A program made the position numbers and the translations under genes. 39,080 nucleotides of DNA from Hylemonella sp. (GTDB taxonomy: Bacteria; Pseudomonadota; Gammaproteobacteria; Burkholderiales; Burkholderiaceae_C): positions 1 to 39,080 of the forward strand of contig JAUXVI010000032.1 of the NCBI GenBank assembly GCA_030680575.1, written 5' to 3'. Below, in pieces: positions 17,667 to 25,767 of this stretch. Every line of letters begins with the position of its first letter. Within the stretch, counting starts at the first letter, position 1. A model generated the notes under the pieces. It saw only the letters and a list, made by a program, of their open reading frames with translations. It had not been told where the DNA came from and ran no database searches.

Positions 17667-18242
17667 TCAGGTCTTCGGTAGCGTCACGCCACGCTGGCCC
17701 TGGTACTTGCCGCCGCGGTCCTTGTAGCTGGTCTCGCAGACATCATCCTTGTCGCTCTCGAAGAACAGCACCTGGGCGCAACCTTCACCGGCGTAGATCT
17801 TGGCCGGCAGCGGCGTGGTGTTGGAGAACTCCAGCGTCACATAACCTTCCCACTCGGGCTCGAAGGGCGTGACGTTGACGATGATGCCGCAGCGGGCGTA
17901 GGTGCTCTTGCCCAGGCAGATGGTCAGCACGTTGCGCGGAATGCGGAAGTACTCCACGGTGCGCGCCAGCGCAAAGCTGTTGGGCGGGATGACGCAGACA
18001 TCGCTTTCGATATCAACAAAGCTGCGTTCGTCGAAGTTCTTCGGGTCGACCACCGTGCTGTAGATGTTGGTGAAGACCTTGAACTCGGGTGCGCAGCGGA
18101 TGTCGTAGCCGTAGCTGCTGGTGCCGTAGCTCACGATCTTGTGGCCGGCGGCGTCCTGCCGGATCTGGCCCGGCTCGAAGGGCTCGATCATGCCGTGCTG
18201 CTCGGCCATGCGGCGGATCCATTTGTCGCTTTTGATGCTCAT
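17667..18242 (-). CDS. dcd: dCTP deaminase
   Basis: This 191-residue enzyme deaminates dCTP to dUTP, feeding dTMP synthesis. Marks include [15 protein letters not shown] at the start, [35 protein letters not shown] and the catalytic-Glu segment [24 protein letters not shown] lies near the C-terminus. Length and motifs are those of the proteobacterial trimeric Dcd. ATG 18242 has an AGGAAA site. A hairpin repeat lies just upstream. Confidence 0.96.
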   Translation of the reverse strand: MSIKSDKWIRRMAEQHGMIEPFEPGQIRQDAAGHKIVSYGTSSYGYDIRCAPEFKVFTNIYSTVVDPKNFDERSFVDIESDVCVIPPNSFALARTVEYFRIPRNVLTICLGKSTYARCGIIVNVTPFEPEWEGYVTLEFSNTTPLPAKIYAGEGCAQVLFFESDKDDVCETSYKDRGGKYQGQRGVTLPKT

Positions 18243-18290
18243 GATGGGATTTCCTGGGAATCTGCCGATTGTAGGCAGGCCGGGCAGCCC

Positions 18291-18371
18291 GTCGCCGCCG
18301 GGCCGCTCCCAAGGCGACGACGGCCCCCTCGGGGGGGCAGCGGCTACACGCCCTTCTCAAGCGTGGGGGCC
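18291..18371 (-). repeat. Dispersed intergenic repeat, copy A
   Basis: Read on the minus strand this starts GGCCCCCACGCTTG, passes through a C7/G5 palindrome (CCCCCCCGAGGGGG) and ends in CCTTGGGAGCGGCCC. It matches the element at 21551-21632 over nearly its whole length, in the opposite orientation. It fills the gap between dcd and the LysR gene. It is non-coding and forms a strong hairpin. Confidence 0.8.
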
Positions 18372-18377
18372 TTACTT

Positions 18378-19292
18378 TCAGGTCACCGAAAACAGCTCGA
18401 CCAGCGTCTGGCGCAGCCAGCGGTTGCCGGGATCGGACTCGAAACGTTTACTGGAATGCAGCGACACCGTGAAGTCGCGCAAGGGAAACGGCGGCTCGAT
18501 CAGGGTGTAACCGCCGCCGTCAGCAAAACCTTGTGCAATGTTGCGCGGCATCACCACGGCCAGATCGGTGGCACGCACGATGGCCGGCAGCACCATGAAG
18601 TGCTCGGTGGTCAGGCGCACGCGGTCTTCCAGCTTGAGCAGCTGCAGGATGCGCAGCGTGTCCGAGTGGGTGCGCCCGGCCACGAACTCGAGCTGGTGCA
18701 GTGCTTGCAGCAGGGCCTTGCCGCTGCGCCGGCGCCGCTGGTATTCGGCCGCAAACGGGTGCCCTTCGCGCAGCAGCACGATGTAGCGGTCCTTCAGCAG
18801 TTGCTGGCGCTGCGTGTCCTTGACGCTGGGCAGGAAACCGAAGGCAAAGTCGATCTGGCCGCTGTCGAGCGCGTCGGCAATGGCTGCCGGCGGCAGGGCC
18901 TGGGTCTCGATGCGCACACCCGGCGCCTGCTGGCGCAGGTGGGCCATCAGGTCGGGCAGGAAGCGGCCCTCACCGATGTCGCTCATATGAATGCGAAAAG
19001 TCTTTTGCGACTGCAACGGGTCAAACTGAACCGACTCGTTAAGCGCCTGCTCCAGCAGGCCCAGCGCGGTGCGCACCGCGGGCGCCAGGCGCTCGGCCTT
19101 CGGCGTGGGCTGCACGCCACCGCTGGCGCGCATGAACAGCGGGTCCTTGATCAGCAGGCGCAGACGCGTCAGGCCCTGGCTGACCGCCGGCTGCGTCAGG
19201 TCCAGCGTGTCGGCGGCGCGGCTGACGTTGCGCGTGCGGTAGACCGCATCGAAGACGCGCAGCAGGTTGAGGTCGATGTCCTTGATATGCAT
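18378..19292 (-). CDS. LysR-family transcriptional regulator (divergent to iorAB-like unit)
   Basis: The protein has 304 residues. The N-terminal winged helix-turn-helix is at about 5-65, with the recognition segment NVSRAADTLDLTQPAVSQ. The LysR effector domain starts around residue 95 (FRIHMSDIGEGRFLP). It starts MHIKDIDLNLLRVFD at ATG 19292. It is transcribed away from the ferredoxin oxidoreductase-type genes across a 91-bp AT-rich spacer, the usual layout for a LysR activator and its target. The effector is presumably a substrate or product of that pathway. The NHIS-poor, Arg-rich stretch near residue 190 is a family-neutral feature. Confidence 0.92.
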   Translation of the reverse strand: MHIKDIDLNLLRVFDAVYRTRNVSRAADTLDLTQPAVSQGLTRLRLLIKDPLFMRASGGVQPTPKAERLAPAVRTALGLLEQALNESVQFDPLQSQKTFRIHMSDIGEGRFLPDLMAHLRQQAPGVRIETQALPPAAIADALDSGQIDFAFGFLPSVKDTQRQQLLKDRYIVLLREGHPFAAEYQRRRRSGKALLQALHQLEFVAGRTHSDTLRILQLLKLEDRVRLTTEHFMVLPAIVRATDLAVVMPRNIAQGFADGGGYTLIEPPFPLRDFTVSLHSSKRFESDPGNRWLRQTLVELFSVT

Positions 19293-19383
19293 ATTTCTAA
19301 TATTGATTAGTCACTGTATTTTATTGATTGATATTGAATTGCGCACGACACTGCGCGACTGATCAGAACATTGAGAGACAAGC
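19293..19383 (+). promoter_or_regulatory. Divergent promoter region with candidate LysR site
   Basis: CTAAT-ATTG-ATTAG at 19297-19310 is an inverted repeat, and TATTGATT recurs about 25 bases on as TTATTGATTGATATTGAAT. The spacer is strikingly AT-rich for this genome. These repeats are plausible recall and activation half-sites for the LysR protein. A short GAGA ribosome site precedes the GTG start at 19384. Confidence 0.5.
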
Positions 19384-21546
19384 GTGGAAGTTTCATTCAG
19401 CCAGGAAATCAAATCACTGGCCTTGGGCCAGGGCGACACCTTTCACGGTGAAGGCATCCTGGCCATCACCAAAGGCCTGCTGCAATCGGGCGTGGCCTAC
19501 GTCGGCGGTTACCAGGGCGCACCGGTGTCGCACCTGCTGGACGTGATGGTGCAGGCCAAGCCTTATATGGACCAGCTCGGCGTGCACGTCGAGGCCTGCT
19601 CCAACGAGGCCTCGGCCGCCGCCATGCTGGGCGCCTCCATCCATTACCCGCTGCGCGGCGCCGTCACCTGGAAGTCCATCGTCGGCACCAATGTGGCGGC
19701 CGACGCCTTGAGCAACCTGGCCTCGCCCGGCGTCACCGGCGGCGTGCTGATCGTGGTCGGCGAAGACTACGGCGAAGGCGCCAGCGTGATCCAGGAGCGT
19801 AGCCACGCCTATGCACTCAAGTCCTGCATGGTGCTGCTCGACCCGCGTCCCGAGCTGGGCAAGATGGTGCAGATGGTGGAGGAAGGCTTCCGCCTGTCGG
19901 AAGCCTCCAACATGCCGGCCATGATGGAGCTGCGCATCCGCACCTGCCACGTGCGCGGCAGCTTCGAGTGCAAGGACAACATCTCGCCCGCCGTCTCGAC
20001 CCGGCACCTGATGGCCGAGCCGGCCAAGTTCGACTACATGAAGCTGGCCCACCCGCCGGTGACTTTCCGCCAGGAAAAACTCAAGGTGGAGCAACGCATC
20101 CCGGCGGCGCGCCAGTACATCGTCGAGCACAAGCTCAACGAGCTGATGGATGGCCCACGCCAGGCGCTCGGCATCATCGTGCAGGGCGGCATCTACAACG
20201 CCCTCATTCGCGCGCTGCAGCAGTTCGGCCTGGCCGATGCCTTTGGCAACAGCGAGATTCCGCTCTTGGTGCTCAACGTCACCTACCCGCTGGTGCCGGA
20301 GCAGGTAGCCGAGTTCGCACTGAACAAACGCGCCGTGCTGGTGGTGGAAGAAGGCCAGCCCGAGTACATCGAGCAGGAGATCGCCACCTTCCTGCGCCGG
20401 CGCGACATCAACACCGCGCTGCACGGCAAGGACATGCTGCCCTCCGGCGGCGAATACAACGTGGAGACACTGACCGCCGGCCTGGTGGCCTTTTTGGCCA
20501 AGCACGCCAGCGACGTGGACAGCACTTCCGCCCGCGCCTGGCTGCAAGGCAACGGCGAACGCCGTACCGCCGCGGCACAGCAACTGGCGCAGGCCGAAAC
20601 CACCTTGCCGACCCGCCCGCCGGGCTTTTGTATCGGCTGCCCGGAGCGGCCGGTGTTCTCGGCGCTCAAGCTGGCGCAGCAGGATGTGGGACCGGTGCAC
20701 ATTGCGGCCGACATCGGCTGCCACGCCTTCGGCACCTTCGAGCCTTTCTCCTTCGGCCACTCCATCCTCGGCTACGGCATGTCGCTCGCCAGCCGTGCCG
20801 GCGTCTCGCCGATGATGCAGCGGCGCACCCTGTCCATCATGGGCGACGGCGGTTTCTGGCACAACGGCTTGCTCACCGGCGTGCAAAGCGCGCTGTTCAA
20901 CGGCGACGACGCGGTGCTGATGATCTTCAAGAACGGCTACACCTCGGCCACCGGCACGCAGGACATCATCTCCACGCCCAGCCATGCCGCCAAGGACGGC
21001 GCAGAGGACAAGAGCACCAGCATCGTGCACACCAACCAGGCGATCGAGAACACGCTCAGGGGCATGGGCGTGCAGTGGCTGCGCACCGTGCACACCTACG
21101 AAGTGGCCGAGATGCGCAAGACCCTCAACGAGGCCTTCACCACCGAGGTCGGCGGCCTGAAGGTGATCGTGGCCGAAGGCGAATGCCAGCTGGAGCGCCA
21201 GCGCCGCATCAAGCCCTGGATCGCCAGCCTGCTCAAAAAAGGCGAACGCGTGGTGCGCGTCAAATACGGCGTTGACGAGGACGTCTGCACCGGCGACCAC
21301 GCCTGCATCCGGCTCTCCGGCTGCCCCACGCTGACGCTGAAAGACAACCCGGACCCGCTCAAGGTCGACCCGGTGGCCACGGTCATCGACGGCTGCGTCG
21401 GCTGCGGCCTGTGTGGTGCCAACGCCCACGCCGCCACGCTGTGCCCGTCCTTCTACCGCGCCGAAGTGATCCAGAACCCCAAGTGGCACGAGCGCCTGTT
21501 GGGTAGCCTGCGCGCCGCCTTCGTCCGTGTGTTGCAACCCGCATAA
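19384..21546 (+). CDS. Indolepyruvate ferredoxin oxidoreductase-like, alpha subunit (IorA-like)
   Basis: This 720-residue TPP and iron-sulfur enzyme subunit should decarboxylate a 2-oxoacid, probably an arylpyruvate, to an acyl-CoA with transfer of electrons to ferredoxin. The N-terminal third is the POR-N domain (about 10-190, YVGGYQGAPVSHLLD). The TPP motif starts with GDG at 487-489 and ends FKNGYTSATGTQ. The C-terminal 100 residues form a ferredoxin-like domain with Cys635, 641, 647, 671, 674, 677 and 687. The motif CTGDHAC has Asp638 where a second Cys is usual. The start is GTG 19384. A short C-terminal hydrophobic tail follows. It forms a unit with the beta-type gene 97 bp downstream. 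True substrate is unknown. Confidence 0.88.
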   Translation: MEVSFSQEIKSLALGQGDTFHGEGILAITKGLLQSGVAYVGGYQGAPVSHLLDVMVQAKPYMDQLGVHVEACSNEASAAAMLGASIHYPLRGAVTWKSIVGTNVAADALSNLASPGVTGGVLIVVGEDYGEGASVIQERSHAYALKSCMVLLDPRPELGKMVQMVEEGFRLSEASNMPAMMELRIRTCHVRGSFECKDNISPAVSTRHLMAEPAKFDYMKLAHPPVTFRQEKLKVEQRIPAARQYIVEHKLNELMDGPRQALGIIVQGGIYNALIRALQQFGLADAFGNSEIPLLVLNVTYPLVPEQVAEFALNKRAVLVVEEGQPEYIEQEIATFLRRRDINTALHGKDMLPSGGEYNVETLTAGLVAFLAKHASDVDSTSARAWLQGNGERRTAAAQQLAQAETTLPTRPPGFCIGCPERPVFSALKLAQQDVGPVHIAADIGCHAFGTFEPFSFGHSILGYGMSLASRAGVSPMMQRRTLSIMGDGGFWHNGLLTGVQSALFNGDDAVLMIFKNGYTSATGTQDIISTPSHAAKDGAEDKSTSIVHTNQAIENTLRGMGVQWLRTVHTYEVAEMRKTLNEAFTTEVGGLKVIVAEGECQLERQRRIKPWIASLLKKGERVVRVKYGVDEDVCTGDHACIRLSGCPTLTLKDNPDPLKVDPVATVIDGCVGCGLCGANAHAATLCPSFYRAEVIQNPKWHERLLGSLRAAFVRVLQPA

Positions 21547-21550
21547 ATAT

Positions 21551-21632
21551 GGCCCCCACGCTTGCCACTCCGTGTGCTGCGCTGCCCCCCGAGGGGGCCG
21601 CGTTTTGCCTTGGGACGGCCCAGCGGCAAAAC
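21551..21632 (+). repeat. Dispersed intergenic repeat, copy B
   Basis: GGCCCCCACGCTTG, then CCCCCCGAGGGGGCCG and CCTTGGGACGGCCC, repeat copy A at 18291-18371 in the opposite orientation. It sits inside the transcription unit, between the IorA-like stop and the IorB-like ATG, so its hairpin will be present in the mRNA. Confidence 0.8.
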
Positions 21633-21643
21633 ATCACCTCACA

Positions 21644-23245
21644 ATGAACACACACCAGCAAAAACCCATCACCCTGCTGATCTGCGCCCTCGGTGGCGAA
21701 GGCGGCGGCGTGCTCTCCGAATGGCTGATCGACGTTGCGCGCGCCAGCGGCTACCCGGCGCAGAGCACCTCCATCCCCGGCGTGGCCCAGCGCACCGGCG
21801 CCACCACCTATTACGTCGAAGTGTTTCCGGTACCGATGGCCGAACTCGCCGGCAAACGCCCGGTGTTCAGCCTCTACCCGGCGCCGGGCAGCCTCGATGC
21901 CATCGTCTCCTCGGAATTGCTGGAAACGGCGCGCCAGATCGGCAACAGCATGAGCGCGGCCGAGCGCACGCTGGTCATCACCTCCAGCAACCGCACCCTG
22001 ACCACGCAGGAACGCATGCAGCTCGGCGACGGCCGCACTGACACCGCACCGCTGCTGGAACTGGTGCGCACGCACAGCCGCGAGCACCATGTGTTCGACA
22101 TGGGTGAGCTGGCACGCAGCAGCGGCACCATCGTCAGCGCCGTGATGCTGGGCGCGATTGCCGGCAGCGGCCTGTTCCCCTTCACGCGTGCCGCCTATGA
22201 AGGCGTGATCGAGGCCGGCGGCAAAGGCACAGCGGCCAGCCTGCGCGGCTTCGCCAAGGGGTTCGAGCTGGTGCAGGGCCAGCAGTCGCAGGCTCGCCTG
22301 GTCCAGGACTTGCTATCAGATTCAGAGCGCCTTGCGAATAATCCACCTGGCCTGCAGCCCGATTTCATTCAAATTTTCCCGCTGGCGGTGCAGGACATCG
22401 TGACGCTGGGCCATGCACGCCTGGTCGAGTACCAGGGTGCCGCCTACGCCCAGCGCTACGTCGAACGCCTGCAGCAGGTGCTGCAGGCCGAGCGCGCCAG
22501 CGACCCGGCCGGCGCCCGTGGTTACGCCATCACCCGGGAAACCGCGCGCTGGCTGGCACTGTGGATGGCCTTCGACGACATCGTGCGCGTGGCCGACCTC
22601 AAGAGCCGCGCCCGCCGCTGGCAGCGCGTGTTGGGCGAGGTCAAGGCCGGCACACATGACCTGCTCAAGGTGTACGACCATTTCAAGCCCGGCGCGCCCG
22701 AGTTCGCCGCCCTGCTGCCGCAAGGCCTGGCGCAGCGCGTGCTGGCATGGGACCGCCGTCGCGTGGCACGGGGCAAGGACTCGTGGGCTCTGCCGCTGAA
22801 GATCGGCACCCACTCGGTGGGCGGCATGATCGCGCTGCGTCTGTTGGCCTCGCTCAAATGGCTGCGGCCGCTGGGCAGCCGCTTCGCTACCGAACAGGCG
22901 CTGATCGAACAGTGGCTGGCGGCCGTGGTGAGCACAACGCGCCGCCACTGGCAGGCCGGCCTGGAGATCGCCCAGTGCGGCCGTCTCATCAAAGGTTATG
23001 GCAGCACCAACGAGCGCGGCAAGGACAACCTGCTGTATGTCATCGAGCACCTGGCCGCGGCCAGCAGCTTCGCCTCGGACGAGGCCCGGGCCGAGGCGAT
23101 TGCCGCCGCCCGTACCGCGGCCCTGGCCGACGATGCCGGCCAGGCGCTGGACCGTACTCTGGTACAACACGGCGTACCGGCACGGCCTGTCAAGGCGCAA
23201 CCGATCCGCTGGGTGCGCAATCCGCGACTGAACAAAACGAGTTGA
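21644..23245 (+). CDS. Indolepyruvate oxidoreductase beta-family protein (IorB-like, with DUF6537-like C-terminus)
   Basis: This 533-residue protein has an N-terminal IorB/POR-gamma domain (about 8-190): LLICALGGEGGGVLSEWLI, then SIPGVAQRTGATTYYVE. A long C-terminal extension (about 230-500) ends with LIKGYGSTNERGKDNLLYVIEHLA, recognised here as the DUF6537-type region of the fused bacterial arylpyruvate oxidoreductases. It completes the IorA-like subunit. The frame opens at 21527, overlapping the upstream gene, but ATG 21644 begins MNTHQQKPITLLICA and is preferred. Its ribosome site is poor, which may follow from the repeat immediately upstream. The 23-bp gap to the next gene suggests one transcript. 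Confidence 0.87.
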   Translation: MNTHQQKPITLLICALGGEGGGVLSEWLIDVARASGYPAQSTSIPGVAQRTGATTYYVEVFPVPMAELAGKRPVFSLYPAPGSLDAIVSSELLETARQIGNSMSAAERTLVITSSNRTLTTQERMQLGDGRTDTAPLLELVRTHSREHHVFDMGELARSSGTIVSAVMLGAIAGSGLFPFTRAAYEGVIEAGGKGTAASLRGFAKGFELVQGQQSQARLVQDLLSDSERLANNPPGLQPDFIQIFPLAVQDIVTLGHARLVEYQGAAYAQRYVERLQQVLQAERASDPAGARGYAITRETARWLALWMAFDDIVRVADLKSRARRWQRVLGEVKAGTHDLLKVYDHFKPGAPEFAALLPQGLAQRVLAWDRRRVARGKDSWALPLKIGTHSVGGMIALRLLASLKWLRPLGSRFATEQALIEQWLAAVVSTTRRHWQAGLEIAQCGRLIKGYGSTNERGKDNLLYVIEHLAAASSFASDEARAEAIAAARTAALADDAGQALDRTLVQHGVPARPVKAQPIRWVRNPRLNKTS

Positions 23246-23268
23246 GACAACAAAGCAAAGGAGACACC

Positions 23269-24255
23269 ATGAAACTGAACCTCAATCCCATGCGTCGCAC
23301 GCTGTTGGCCGCTGCCCTGGTCGCCACCGCGGGTGTGCTGCCTGCGGCCCATGCGCAGAGCTGGCCGAGCAAGCCGGTCAAGGTCATCGTCAACTTCCCG
23401 CCGGGCGGTGCCGCCGACCAGTTGGCGCGTATCGTCAGCCAGCCCCTGTCGGAGGCCCTGGGCCAGCCGGTGGTGGTCGAAAACCGCGGCGGCGCAGGCG
23501 GCAACATTGGCGGTGACGCGGTGGCCAAGTCCCCGGCCGACGGCTACACGCTGCTGATGAGTTCCGGCGGCATGGTGTCCATCAACCCGCACCTCTACCC
23601 CAAGATGCCGTTCGACCCGGCCAAGGATCTGCGTCCGGTGGCCTCGGTGGCCCGCATCGCGGTGTACCTGGTGACCCGCCCGGAACTGCCTGCCAAGAAC
23701 GTCAGTGAGTTTCTGGCCCACCTGAAGGCCAACCCAGGCAAGATCTCCTTCGGTTCACCCGGCACCGGCAGCTCGCCGCACCTCGCGGCTGAACTGATGA
23801 AGTCCATGACCGGCACCTACGCGGTGCATGTGCCGTATCGCGGCGGTGGCCCGGCCCTGCAGGATCTGTTGGGTGGTCAGTTCGACTTCTGGTTCGACCC
23901 AGGCGTCGGTCTGCCGCACGTGCGCAGCGGCAAGCTCAAGCTGCTGGCCGTGGGAAGCCCCAAGCGCTCCCCACTGTTCCCGGATGTGCCGACGATGAAC
24001 GAGGCTGGCCTCAAGGGTTTCGATGCCGACTCGTTCTTCGGCCTGTATGCGCCGGCCGGCGTACCCAACGAGGTGATCAACCGCGTGAACACTGAAATGA
24101 ACAAGATCCTGGCGAACCAGGCGATCCGCGACCGCATCGTCGCGCTCGGCGGCGAAGCCGCCCCGATGACGCCCGCTGAATTCGGCACACGCGCCGCTGC
24201 CGACAGCAAGCGCTTTGGCGACCTGATCAAGTCGCGCGGCATCAAACCCGACTGA
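23269..24255 (+). CDS. Bug-family periplasmic substrate-binding protein (TctC-like), copy 1
   Basis: The protein has 328 residues. A signal peptide at residues 1-29 ends AAHAQ, after which comes the Bug motif WPSKPVKVIVNFPPGGAADQ. Later marks are VVENRGGAGGNIG, HVPYRGGGPALQDLLGGQ and the C-terminal FGDLIKSRGIK. Bug proteins bind small carboxylates in the periplasm, sometimes with a TctAB permease; none is encoded here. Its place in the ior-like unit suggests that it binds the aromatic 2-oxoacid or a related acid. ATG 23269 has a strong AAGGAGA site 5 bases upstream; open frames further upstream are shadows. Confidence 0.92.
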   Translation: MKLNLNPMRRTLLAAALVATAGVLPAAHAQSWPSKPVKVIVNFPPGGAADQLARIVSQPLSEALGQPVVVENRGGAGGNIGGDAVAKSPADGYTLLMSSGGMVSINPHLYPKMPFDPAKDLRPVASVARIAVYLVTRPELPAKNVSEFLAHLKANPGKISFGSPGTGSSPHLAAELMKSMTGTYAVHVPYRGGGPALQDLLGGQFDFWFDPGVGLPHVRSGKLKLLAVGSPKRSPLFPDVPTMNEAGLKGFDADSFFGLYAPAGVPNEVINRVNTEMNKILANQAIRDRIVALGGEAAPMTPAEFGTRAAADSKRFGDLIKSRGIKPD

Positions 24256-24262
24256 CCCCCCC

Positions 24263-24589
24263 ATGATTGCCGAGATCGTCACCTTCGACAATCCACCGGA
24301 CGCCACGCGTGAGCAGCTTGTCGAAGGCGCGCTGCAGACCGTGGCGCGCTGGCAGGCCAACCCGGAGCTGGTGCGCAAGCACTACCTCAGCAGCCTGGAC
24401 CGCCGCCAGGGCATGGGTTTCTACCTCTGGCCCTCGATCGAGGCGGCCCAGGCCGGCCATGACGCCGAATGGATTTCCCAGGCCGAGGCGCGTACCGGCG
24501 GCAAGGTACATATCGCCTACTACGACCTGCTGATGGTGCTGGACAACGCGTCCGGCACCCTCACGCAGCATCCCCCCTCCACCCATTGA
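24263..24589 (+). CDS. Small conserved protein, YdhR/monooxygenase-like fold
   Basis: The protein has 108 residues. MIAEIVTFDNPP opens a beta strand, and KHYLSSLDRRQGMGFYLWPS and AEWISQAEARTGGKVHIAYYDLLMVLD follow. This is the strand-helix pattern of small dimeric alpha/beta-barrel proteins such as the YdhR family. The assignment is by pattern only. It starts 7 bp after the Bug stop without a clear ribosome site, so translation is probably coupled. In the operon it may act on, or hold, the aromatic intermediate. Function unknown. Confidence 0.72.
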   Translation: MIAEIVTFDNPPDATREQLVEGALQTVARWQANPELVRKHYLSSLDRRQGMGFYLWPSIEAAQAGHDAEWISQAEARTGGKVHIAYYDLLMVLDNASGTLTQHPPSTH

Positions 24590-24632
24590 ACTGGCGAGGC
24601 CTGCCGGCCTCACCCCAAGGATCGACTTGAGC

Positions 24633-25061
24633 ATGACCGCAAGCACAGGGCGCACCGTGATCTACACGGTGCGTGTCGAGTTCGGCGATTGCGACCCCGC
24701 TCGCATCGTCTGGTTCCCCAACTTCTTCCGCTGGATTGATGCGGCCTCGCGCCACTTCTTCCTCCAGTGCGGTGTGCCGCCCTGGCATGAAACGGAAAAA
24801 ACCATGGGTCTGATCGGCACACCGCTGGTCGACACCCATGCGAAGTTCGTCAAGACCGCCAGCTACGGCGACACGCTGGACATCCACACCAGCGTGGCCG
24901 AATGGCGCGACAAGAGCTACGTGCAGCGCTACCGCATCATGCGCGGCGAAGACTTGATCATGGAGTGTGACGAAGTACGCATCTTTGCCGCGCACCGGGA
25001 AGACGGCAAAGGCATCCGCGCCATCCCGATTCCGGCCGACATCAAGGCCTTGTGCAGTTGA
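24633..25061 (+). CDS. Hotdog-fold acyl-CoA thioesterase (4-hydroxybenzoyl-CoA thioesterase-like)
   Basis: This 142-residue protein has the 4-HBA-CoA thioesterase pattern VEFGDCDPARIVWFPNFFRWIDAA, with Asp in the CDPARI motif at about residue 22. FVKTASYGDTL and SYVQRYRIMRGEDLIMECDEVRIFAA follow, as in the hotdog fold. It should hydrolyse an aromatic acyl-CoA. The start is ambiguous: TTG 24627 lies 5 bases after AAGGA, while ATG 24633 lies 11 bases after it; the ATG is chosen. It is the last gene of the unit and is followed at once by a terminator. Confidence 0.88.
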   Translation: MTASTGRTVIYTVRVEFGDCDPARIVWFPNFFRWIDAASRHFFLQCGVPPWHETEKTMGLIGTPLVDTHAKFVKTASYGDTLDIHTSVAEWRDKSYVQRYRIMRGEDLIMECDEVRIFAAHREDGKGIRAIPIPADIKALCS

Positions 25062-25066
25062 ACAAA

Positions 25067-25096
25067 AAAGCCGCCTGACCAAGGCGACTTTCTTTT
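25067..25096 (+). terminator. Terminator after the thioesterase gene
   Basis: AAAGCCGCC and GGCGACTTT form a stem with one mismatch and a 7-nt loop, followed by CTTTT. An A-run precedes it, so it may serve the convergent Crp/Fnr gene as well. Confidence 0.75.
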
Positions 25097-25108
25097 GGGG
25101 GTTTCAGC

Positions 25109-25732
25109 CTAGACGCCAGCCAGCATGCGCAGGCCACTTGGGTCGAGCAGGTTGAGCACCCGCCCTGTGCCGCTGATCAGGCTGCGCTCGCGCAGATGAC
25201 GCAACACGCGCGACAGTGTTTCCGGCGCAATGCCTAACTGGGCCGCAATCAGACGCTTGCGTTGCTGCAGCAGCACCGACTGGCACCCCTTTTCACCCGG
25301 CTTGGCATGACGCAGAAGCCATTCAGCGCAGCGTGCCTCGGCGTCCTTGGCCAGCCGGCTCACCGCCAACTCGGTCTGGCGCCGGTGCGCGGTAGCCACA
25401 TCCTGCAACACGGTGCGTGCCGCCACCGGCATGGCCGCCAGCGACTGGCGAAACTTGGGCAAGGCAATACGCCGCATCACGACTTCGCCTTCGGCCACAG
25501 CGTCCACCGCGCTCGGCAGGTTCAGCACGGCAGCCGTGGCCTCCAGCCAGAACGGGCCTTCGACTTCACCAAGCTGATGCTCCATGGCATCGCCCTCCAT
25601 CACGCCCAGCGCCACACGGCCGCTTTCGATGTACATGGCCCACGCTGGCGACGAGCCGCGCTTGAGCAACACCGATCCGGGCGCAACAGTGCGTCGTTCG
25701 GCAGATTCGTCCATGAATTCAGCGGGTAGCAT
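25109..25732 (-). CDS. Crp/Fnr-family transcriptional regulator without FNR cysteines
   Basis: This 207-residue protein has an N-terminal cyclic-nucleotide-binding-type barrel (about 10-110), a dimer helix and a Crp-type winged helix (about 130-195). The recognition helix IAPETLSRVLRHL has the E-x-x-S-R pattern (Glu171, Ser174, Arg175) that FNR uses to read TTGAT. The only cysteines are 135 and 150, in the DNA-binding half, so an FNR-type iron-sulfur sensor is absent. A DNR- or cNMP-like signal is possible. A box fitting this specificity lies 36 bp upstream of the ATG. ATG 25714 is a possible alternative start. It is convergent with the thioesterase gene. Confidence 0.9.
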   Translation of the reverse strand: MLPAEFMDESAERRTVAPGSVLLKRGSSPAWAMYIESGRVALGVMEGDAMEHQLGEVEGPFWLEATAAVLNLPSAVDAVAEGEVVMRRIALPKFRQSLAAMPVAARTVLQDVATAHRRQTELAVSRLAKDAEARCAEWLLRHAKPGEKGCQSVLLQQRKRLIAAQLGIAPETLSRVLRHLRERSLISGTGRVLNLLDPSGLRMLAGV

Positions 25733-25767
25733 GGACGCAACTGTGCGCGCCTTGCCGCTCGCCGACC

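Noticed and set aside
19968..21275. A 435-codon plus-strand frame inside the IorA-like gene
   Set aside because: Arg/Gln/His-rich out-of-frame translation of a gene with clear function.
19414..21537. A 707-codon open frame on the minus strand opposite the IorA-like gene
   Set aside because: It is a mirror of a high-GC coding gene: His/Gly/Ala/Val-rich, with no domain motifs, while the plus strand has clear TPP and ferredoxin motifs.
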